64,000 bases of DNA, taken from the NCBI GenBank assembly GCA_902479065.1, contig CABSNM010000009.1, forward strand, positions 6,078 through 70,077, given 5' to 3'. Within the stretch, counting starts at the first letter, position 1. The number at the start of each line of letters is the position of its first letter. The notes below the pieces were generated by a model, which searched no databases, was not told the DNA's origin, and saw nothing but the letters and a program-made list of their open reading frames with translations. Position numbers and translations under genes: made by a program. Origin of the DNA: an uncultured Collinsella sp. (GTDB lineage Bacteria > Actinomycetota > Coriobacteriia > Coriobacteriales > Coriobacteriaceae). Below, piece by piece: positions 61,006 through 64,000 of this stretch.

Positions 61006-62094
61006 ATGGATATAACTGTGGCTTCGACTCATAAAACAGCTAAGGTTAACTATCCAAATTTGGATCTCATGAAGTTCTTTCTGGCCTTGCTTGTAGTTGA
61101 GATTCACACAAGGCCATTGAAGTGCTTTTATTTTGCAGAAACCCTGATTGAAGGGATTGATGTGCTGGCCGTACCCCTCTTTTTTCTCGCGTCCGGCTTT
61201 CTTTGTTTTCGAGATCTTAACTATGCATCCTTTGGCGTTGCTATTTCCGCTGGCACTGAACGCGTCCGCAATACCATTATTAAATTATTGCGCTTGTATT
61301 TGATATGGACTCTTCTCTATCTTCCCCTCACCATCTTCGGCAATGTGCTTCTCGGTAAAAACCTTCTTCATGGTTCTTTATCCTTCATCCGGGGAACTTT
61401 GTTCGTAGGGGAGAATTATTATTCGTGGCCTTTATGGTATTTGCTGGCGAGCATCGTTGGTTTCACGCTTGTCTTTATTTGCCTTCATAGGGGGGGGTGG
61501 CGGTTTAAGCACATAATTCCATTTTCCCTAATCTTATTACTCCTTGGCTTCGGTATTACTTACGTGCAGGGCTGGGATGGCGCTCCGGTGTATTTAGCGG
61601 TTCCGATTAGGATTTATTGTCGCGTGTTCGGCAGTTCTCGCAACGGTCTGTTTGAAGGGTTTTTCTATATTGCTGTGGGTGCAGCACTTGGTTTGAAATG
61701 GGATCAACTGAACAGAGTCCCATTGTTACTTGAATTTGCAGCTGTTGCGTTTGGGCTCGCTGGCACATATTTGGTGAGCAACGACGCGCATCTGCCATTC
61801 TGCGCAATTGCAAGCATTGGTTTGTTTTTACTATCAGTCCGCAGGTACGGCGTGAACTTGAATTCCTGTGCGCTAGCGCGCCGTATGAGCACAATTATTT
61901 ACCTTGTGCATATGTATTTCGTTGTCGTGTTTGTCTACGGAATCTGCGGACAATCAAATCCGGATCTGTATGCGAGTAACGTAAATCGCCCGTTGTTGTT
62001 TCTTTTTACTCTGAGTGGTTCAATTATAGTTTCTACCTTAGTAATCGGCGTTTCAAAGAGGATGCCGATAATTAAAGCGGCCTTTGGAATTTAA
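61006..62094 (+). CDS. Acyltransferase-3 family membrane protein
   Basis: This 362-residue integral membrane protein has the acyltransferase-3 start NLDLMKFFLALLVVEIHTRP with the conserved His near residue 34, and about ten helices. Such proteins O-acetylate surface polysaccharides or sugars before export. The coding sequence holds a run of eight Gs at 61490-61497 (HRGGWR, residues about 161-166), a site where slippage would truncate the protein. The ribosome site (TAAG) is weak. It is the last gene of the locus. Confidence 0.87.
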   Translation: MDITVASTHKTAKVNYPNLDLMKFFLALLVVEIHTRPLKCFYFAETLIEGIDVLAVPLFFLASGFLCFRDLNYASFGVAISAGTERVRNTIIKLLRLYLIWTLLYLPLTIFGNVLLGKNLLHGSLSFIRGTLFVGENYYSWPLWYLLASIVGFTLVFICLHRGGWRFKHIIPFSLILLLLGFGITYVQGWDGAPVYLAVPIRIYCRVFGSSRNGLFEGFFYIAVGAALGLKWDQLNRVPLLLEFAAVAFGLAGTYLVSNDAHLPFCAIASIGLFLLSVRRYGVNLNSCALARRMSTIIYLVHMYFVVVFVYGICGQSNPDLYASNVNRPLLFLFTLSGSIIVSTLVIGVSKRMPIIKAAFGI

Positions 62095-62617
62095 TTAGGG
62101 GTATCTCTCATGCTTCCTCCGCCCGTAGGAAATAGGCGAGCACTTATCTCTTATGAATTCACTTGGCTGATACCTACAAAGCTGCTCGTGTAATTCCGTT
62201 TCCCAATCAAGCTAATACAAGCGAAGCGCAAGCCGCTATGTAGATCGCCCCCCCAGCAACGAAATTCCTAAACTCGAGTGATTCGTTGCTGGGGGGGGCG
62301 ATCTAATATTTTCTTTATGAAGACCGAGAAAGGGATGCCAAACCCCCAGGTAGTCGTATGGCGCTGTAAATGCTGTGACAATCCTCCGTCCAGACGTTGG
62401 AGGTCCATTTATCTCGATTTATATCGCGACTAAACTAAAATTTAACCGATCTTTAGCGAGAATGGCAAAAGCCAGGAACATATCTGCCCTTGCGGACCGG
62501 GTCTCTTGGTCGTCACTGCACATACGCGCGACGCATCCTAGCGAAGCTCACTCAAACTCAATTCTCAATGCGAAGACATACGTTGCGGAAACTTTTAGAG
62601 AGAATAGCCCATAGGCA
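62095..62617. other. Gene-poor junction region
   Basis: This 523-base stretch holds the palindrome at 62241-62305 and short frames without recognisable family. One plus-strand frame from 62375 to 62614 (79 codons) could be a decayed gene piece, but nothing in it supports a function. The region probably formed by insertion and deletion at the end of the polysaccharide locus. Confidence 0.5.
62241..62305. repeat. Palindrome with C7/G8 tracts
   Basis: Left arm 62241-62263 and right arm 62282-62305 pair over 23 bases with one bulge: the left has seven Cs, the right eight Gs. Arm text is TAGATCG, C-run, AGCAACGAA. The loop is about 18 bases (ATTCCTAAACTCGAGTGA). It may be a terminator for the leftward surface-protein fragment or the polysaccharide operon, or a mobile-element end. 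Confidence 0.75.
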
Positions 62618-63310
62618 TCAATGCTCATCCCAGGACGCGTAGAGGTGCACGGTTCCCGACCAGGCGCTCCAGCCGGTCTCCCACCCGTCCGGCAGCAGGC
62701 GGTAGGAGCAGCCGCCGGGGAGCCTCCCGTCCTCGAGGGCGACCCAGCCGGCCCTGCCGTCCGGCATGGTCGCCCACCAGGTGTTGTCCCAGTCCCTGTA
62801 GGCGCGCCATCCCAGGAACTTCGCGGAGCCGTTAGAGAACCCGAGCTCCGAGGCGGTCAGCGTCGGCATCGGGCGACCGTAGGCGACCGGGGTCGACTGG
62901 GGCGAGGCGCCCGAGGCGGCGGCGCTGTGGTAGAAAACCTCATAACCAGTCTTTGGTTGATACGTCACTTCGAAATTCAGCTTTACGTTCAATTTGTTAC
63001 TTGATGATGTTATTACTTTAGACGATGCTGAAAGTTCAGCCTTGATGGCGTTCGACTTCCATTCCCACAGGCTTATCTTATACGCAATTATTCCGTTTTG
63101 AATGCCGCTGATACTGGGCGGAAAACTTTGGTTGTCAGCGTCTATCGAGAAGCCAGTCTCCTTGGCGTTCAAGTGCTGCTGGATGAGGTCGACATACTTG
63201 CCAGCCCATTCATCTGCCTTACCATTGCGTACAAAGTAGTTATCTTTTAGACTGTTAGAACGCGTAGCATAGCCATCAACAGAATAAATCTTTTCGTGCC
63301 CAGGGTGCGC
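62618..63310 (-). pseudogene. 3' part of a repeat-containing surface protein
   Basis: The minus-strand frame is open from 63328 down to the TGA at 62618 but has no plausible start; it is cut by the mobile element that begins at 63311. The upstream part reads GHEKIYSVDGYATRSNSL, and later KADEWAGKYVDLIQQHL, from an unknown exported or wall-related protein. The C-terminal 75 residues match a Listeria-Bacteroides-type (InlB B-like) repeat: AYGRPMPTLTASELGFSNG, KFLGWRAYRDWDNTWWA, and the end SGTVHLYASWDEH. The last part (62618 to about 62930) is much GC-richer than the part before, suggesting a mosaic gene. Confidence 0.65.
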
Positions 63311-63945
63311 TGTTAGCGCCGGGCGATTTTAGCCGCTAATAGTCAAACTATTTTGACCAATCCCGGTCACCGAATAATGGCCACCGTGCCTCCCCGCCGC
63401 CACTACGCTGGTGGTGCCAACACGCCGGCGTTAGGAGGACCATTGAGGTGAACGAGAGACACGATGACCTACAGGAGATTATAGACGCGGCGCTCCGGGA
63501 GATGGCCGCGGAGGAGGGCGACGGGTTCGACCCGCAGGCATGCAACCTCGCGGAGTTCTGCAGGAGGACGGGGCTCACCCGCTCCCGCGCGAGGACGGTC
63601 AGGGCACACGGGTTCAGGGCCCTGCCCCACGGGAACAGCGGGAGGAGGGCCGCGCCGGGCGTGCTCGCCGGCCACACCGGCCTGGTGGACGACCTCCTGC
63701 GGAAGGGCGTCACCAACTCGCAGGTGATATTCGAGCGGCTGCTCGGCCAGGGCTACGCCGGCGGCCTCACCACGGTGAAGACCTAATATCGCCGCGCACC
63801 GGGACCTCGTGCCCGCGAAGAGGCGGCAGGCGGCCCCGCAGGGCTGCCGCGGCCAGCGCTTCAGGACGGCGCCCGGAGAGGCCTACCAGATGGACTGGGG
63901 CTTCGTCGCGGTCGAGCGCCCTGGCGGGGAGCGGGCGCGGATCGC
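63311..63945 (+). mobile_element. IS21-like element, left part, truncated
   Basis: The element seems to start at TGTTAGCGCC (63311) and includes a noncoding end with an internal GTCAAACTATTTTGAC inverted repeat (63342-63357 region) and the istA-like gene. At 63946 the sequence switches to another element with the same first bases TGTTAGCGC, inside the istA frame. No istB is present in the window. Boundaries are inferred from the shared terminal sequence. Confidence 0.6.
63448..63945 (+). pseudogene. IstA-like transposase, frameshifted and truncated
   Basis: The gene starts at GTG 63448 behind TTAGGAGGACC. Residues 1-112 include an HTH-like part (LAEFCRRTGLTRSRARTVRA) and the segment GVTNSQVIFERLLGQGYAGG, typical of IstA. 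A stop occurs at 63784-63786; a one-base shift there restores TYIAAHRDLVPAKRRQ and then AYQMDWGFVAVERPGGERA, the start of the DDE catalytic domain with its first Asp. The frame is then cut at 63946. It cannot make a working transposase. Confidence 0.75.
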
Positions 63946-64000
63946 TGTTAGCGCTACTGTAAAAACAACCAATTTCGCCATCGCACTTTAGCCGATTCCG
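63946..64000 (+). mobile_element. Second element inserted in istA (start only)
   Basis: From 63946 the sequence TGTTAGCGCTACTGTAAAAA replaces the expected istA continuation and is AT-richer. It repeats the first nine bases of the element beginning at 63311, so it looks like the end of a related insertion sequence running beyond the window. Confidence 0.45.

Noticed and set aside
60766..61107. 113-codon minus-strand frame between flippase and acyltransferase genes
   Set aside because: It overlaps the acyltransferase start antisense, lacks a ribosome site and shows no family character.
62375..62614. 79-codon plus-strand frame as a real gene
   Set aside because: It starts without a ribosome site, has no recognisable domain and lies in a disrupted region; at most it is a decayed fragment.

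Overview
The window reads as a chromosomal stretch of an actinobacterial gut anaerobe of the Coriobacteriia, most like Collinsella. This is inferred from remembered protein character (GlgC with GlgD, single-chain iron-sulfur serine dehydratase, anaerobic cobalamin pathway, LoaP-type NusG paralogue, LicD-type polysaccharide genes). No database search was possible.

Region 1 (1-18033) is a visibly very GC-rich cobalamin block. On the minus strand, a cobalamin riboswitch (about 1930-2065) precedes an exported, Tat-type lipoprotein CbiK cobaltochelatase and two further lipoproteins, the last one cut by the window edge. Divergently, 17 tightly overlapping plus-strand genes (2278-18033) encode the anaerobic pathway: cbiF, cbiD, a cbiL remnant, cbiG, cbiH, cbiET, cbiA, cobT, cobU, cobS, a CobU-like/CobC fusion, cbiB, cobD, cbiP, cobO, cbiC, cbiJ. 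The only C20-methyltransferase gene here (cbiL) has lost about two thirds of its length in frame. A transposase remnant and a palindromic repeat sit at the right edge.

Region 2 (18.2-34.8 kb) is housekeeping: a MacB-like efflux system (adaptor, ATPase, permease), an L,D-transpeptidase, serine dehydratase, metK, gltX, and the priA-def-fmt-rsmB cluster. Four to five strong palindromic elements lie between genes; one type is present twice (18.2 and 34.4 kb).

Region 3 (34.9-49.6 kb) is a minus-strand glycogen cluster: glgB, glgP, glgC, glgD, glgA and a GH13-GH77 fusion. GlgA ends in a tail of about 275 residues made of alternating Lys/Thr/Ala-basic and Glu-rich blocks, and GlgB has similar Lys/Ala-rich extensions at both ends. 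I consider this shared histone-H1-like tailing of two polymer-building enzymes the most interesting candidate system. A near-identical 16-bp operator-like site occurs upstream of both the GH13-GH77 gene and glgB. A HAD phosphatase, thiamine pyrophosphokinase and tRNA-Ala(GGC) follow.

Region 4 (49.9-62.1 kb) is a surface polysaccharide locus: a long structured leader, loaP, an initiating sugar-phosphate transferase, glycosyltransferases, LicD, a CDP-sugar cytidylyltransferase, an SDR epimerase/reductase, Wzy, Wzx and an acyltransferase carrying a G8 tract. Composition turns AT-rich from about 56.7 kb. Region 5 (62.1-64 kb) is mobile-element wreckage: a palindrome, the 3' part of a repeat-type surface protein, and an IS21-like element broken by a second element with the same terminal sequence.
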